Source: Euglena gracilis (taxonomy: Eukaryota; Euglenida; Euglenophyceae; Euglenales). Taken from it: 64,000 nt of DNA. The position numbers and the translations under genes are program-made. How positions within the stretch are numbered: position 1 is the stretch's first letter; each line of letters opens with the position of its first letter. Of the stretch, positions 62,024 to 64,000 are shown piece by piece. Where the stretch lies: assembly GCA_039621445.1 (NCBI GenBank), contig CP154956.1, positions 34,259,437-34,323,436 of the forward strand. Direction: 5' to 3'. The notes beneath the pieces were generated by a model. It was not told the origin of the DNA and ran no database searches. It saw only the letters and a program-made list of their open reading frames with translations.

Positions 62024-63240
62024 GTGTGCGTGCAGGCGTGGCCGGCGCGCTTCCGGCTGGTTGAGCCTCTGGCGGGGGCATGGACGTCCGCTCAACATTT
62101 TTTTCAGGTGCAGTTGTTCGGGTTGCCTTAACGCTTCTGTGCAGTGGTTGTGTTTGTGAGCTGAGTTGCGGGTTCATCTCCTTCCTAAGGTGGCGTTGCC
62201 GGTGCTCGAACAGCCTCATCCCGTACTGGCGCAGCTGGGGTTGTCTCCACTGTCATTGATGTCTGTTCGCCTTCCGTCTGTGCCGCTTCCGACACCGGCG
62301 TTGGCGGTGCCGTTGGGGGAGGTTCATCCTCCACCATGGCTGTAGTTTCGGGTGCTTCTTCCGCCGGCTGGGCAGTTTCTGCCGCAGCTGTGGAAGAACT
62401 GGCTGCTGTGCCTCGTGGAGTGACAACAGCTATCAGTGAACGCAAACCACCAACTACGTGTCCTCCCAGCGACGTCCGCCGCTCCGGCCCTTCAGCCGAA
62501 CTGGGCTCATCCGCTGGTTCCTCTGTCGGCGGAGTTTCCCCGGAAACAGGGAGCTTGGGGGGTAATTCCTTAGGCGTTTGGGGTACCGTATCTCTTAGCG
62601 GGTTTTCCTGCGGAGGAGTCGGTACGCCTGCCGTATTCGGTGAAGTAGGTGAAGTTGGTACTCGTGTCCTTTCACCTGTCGGTGATTCTGGGTGCTGGGC
62701 AGTTTCCGCTACAGTGTCCAGCATCATGACAGATGGGGTACAGGTTTCCCGTTCCGGAGGTTCCGCTGGCTTAGATTCATCCTCGGCCATTGGAACCGTC
62801 TCCTCTTCCTCATCCGCTTCAGGAGGGGATTCGGTTGTGTGTAGCTGTGCTGCAGAACGCTTCTCGCTTCTGTAGCACTCCCGTGCATCTAACAGACGGT
62901 AAAAGATTATACTTTCACTGACAGAAGAAGGTGGCCATGACGGTCTTACCCAGCTTCCGGGTAAAGGCTCTGGCTCGCCCTCGTCGGTACTGCAAAGGTA
63001 TTCCCATTGCGCCCGGTGGTCTTCCCGCATGCCGTATTTGCCTATGTTTTCCAGAAAGGCGGGCAACGGGAGGGCATAATGAGGCTGGCTTACGTCGTGT
63101 GCACAAAAAAAGGTTCGAAATAATGATAGTACAGGACGTTCCCGATCTGAGTGTCCATGTGCTCCCGGAGGCTGATCTCGGCTGCTGCCAGTACGTCTGC
63201 CAGTTCATCCTGCGTCGGGCTGGGTCACTGGGTCTCGCGT
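62024..63240 (-). pseudogene. Accessory region of B', middle part (right of the R composite)
   Basis: A 293-codon frame (62,185-63,066) with LPGSWVRPSWPPSSV, SIIFYRLLDARECY, a long acidic Pro/Thr/Glu-rich stretch and RRTSLGGHVVGG, matching 42,040-43,290 of B in order. Sense continues in another frame to 62,028 (TSMPPPEAQPAGSAP), where the R composite interrupts it. The continuation lies left of 35,057. Confidence 0.65.
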
Positions 63241-63244
63241 CTAC

Positions 63245-63990
63245 CTAGGTGTATCCCCAATGTATCCACTTCCTGTGGATATCCACACCGTTGGTCATGT
63301 ATTCCAAAAAATGGACGTAAACTTCCAGGACGTGGGTAATCCAAGCCGTGTGCCAGCATTGTTGCAGCAGAAATATTTTCTGCCAGTGCTGTTTAAGCAA
63401 ATTTCTGTTTTGGGTTCCAATCTGGAGATTCCGACACTGAGGCAGGACAAAGCTCCTGGTCGGCTTATTACAGGCATTTTCGCAGTCGGAGGCGGTTTTC
63501 CGCGTTCTCCGAAACCCCAAAAGTCGACAGGGTGTATTTCCTTGCAAAACTGGCATTCCAGGTTTACCCTTTGGGGGTACACGAGGTCCACGTCCAACGC
63601 CTTGAACAACGTGCCATACATGCTGTACAAGTGTATTTGGAGATTGCACATGAACATTATCGCAGCCTGCGCCCGGAGTTCCACCCGCGGGGTGTAATAC
63701 TTACACTGGATACCCAGCGGTCCAACTGAATACATATGCGTCAAGATTTCCTTCAACTGTGCTACGAACTTTTCGTCATCCGGACATGTACCGATACAGT
63801 CGGTAAACGTCAGACCGTATCGGTCAGTAAGAATGCCGAAGATCTGGCAAGGATATCACAACCAGAACCACAGCTCCCAGAAACCGGTAATCCGGTCCAA
63901 GACTACTTCATCCGAATGAGGGTTTCACTCAAAAGTATGAAGTTTGGTGCTGTAGAAAAACCCTTTGCAATGATCGTACGTACGATTATG
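63245..63990 (-). pseudogene. Accessory region of B', upstream part (runs to the window end)
   Basis: Reads GFWELWFWL, YPCQIFG, MYSVGPLGIQCKYY, CQFCKEIHPVDFWGFGERG, and in another frame LLQQCWHTAWITHVLEVYVHF, all matching 43,300-44,000 of B. At least one stop (near 63,870) and one frame change (near 63,500). The rest of B', including any pol, is beyond the window. Confidence 0.65.
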
Positions 63991-64000
63991 TACCAACTCG

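Noticed and set aside
1-64000. CRISPR arrays, operons or other prokaryotic features
   Set aside because: Repeats are LTRs, satellites or minisatellites, and all recognisable proteins are from eukaryotic retroelements.
1-64000. Dinoflagellate spliced-leader relics as a taxon marker
   Set aside because: I looked for the conserved core of the leader on both strands and did not find a convincing copy, so the taxon stays open.

Overview
This 64-kb window is a stack of eukaryotic retroelements. I recognise no host gene, no rRNA or tRNA gene and no prokaryotic feature. At least three retroelement classes are present: Ty3/gypsy-type LTR elements, a small LTR family that encodes only a gag-like protein (called R here), and DIRS-type elements with a tyrosine recombinase. 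There is also satellite-like DNA. The host is probably a repeat-rich alga or other protist. Glycine/lysine-rich gag tails and a cytosine methyltransferase inside a retrotransposon recall published dinoflagellate and charophyte elements, but nothing here fixes the taxon.

Layout. (1) 7-12,225 (+): element A, a GC-rich Ty3/gypsy element with gag, a short C5 cytosine methyltransferase (MTase)-like domain fused upstream of the protease, RT, RNase H, integrase and a chromodomain; its 5' end lies in the gap before the window. (2) 12,226-15,725 (-): element C, a decayed relative of A with the same MTase-protease-RT order. (3) 16,038-21,467 (+): a full-length R element. (4) 21,468-24,410 and 27,300-32,157: broken DIRS elements, separated by a degenerate higher-order satellite (24,495-26,710). 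(5) 32,158-64,000: a three-level nest. An old element, B' (-), is split by an R composite (35,061-62,023, flanked by the 4-bp duplication GTGT). That composite is itself split by a 16.5-kb LTR element, B (39,123-55,626, -).

Element B is the main item. It has 313-bp LTRs with only three differences that I find, a primer-binding site matching initiator tRNA-Met, a polypurine tract, and an intact 1,286-residue pol. It has gag with two zinc knuckles in one frame broken by three stops, and a protease joined to pol by a likely -1 shift at a C7 run. Downstream of pol lie about 5.5 kb of additional reading frames of unknown function, which recur in B'. These hold CxxC clusters and the conserved motifs GFWELWFWL and PVDFWGFG.

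B is also unusually rich in short perfect hairpins whose loops repeat (TTCAT, TAAT, GTAAT, CGAATA) while their stems differ and remain self-complementary, including inside coding sequence. In A, a TGA-CGG followed at once by a strong stem-loop separates gag from the MTase-protease frame, which suggests stop-codon readthrough.
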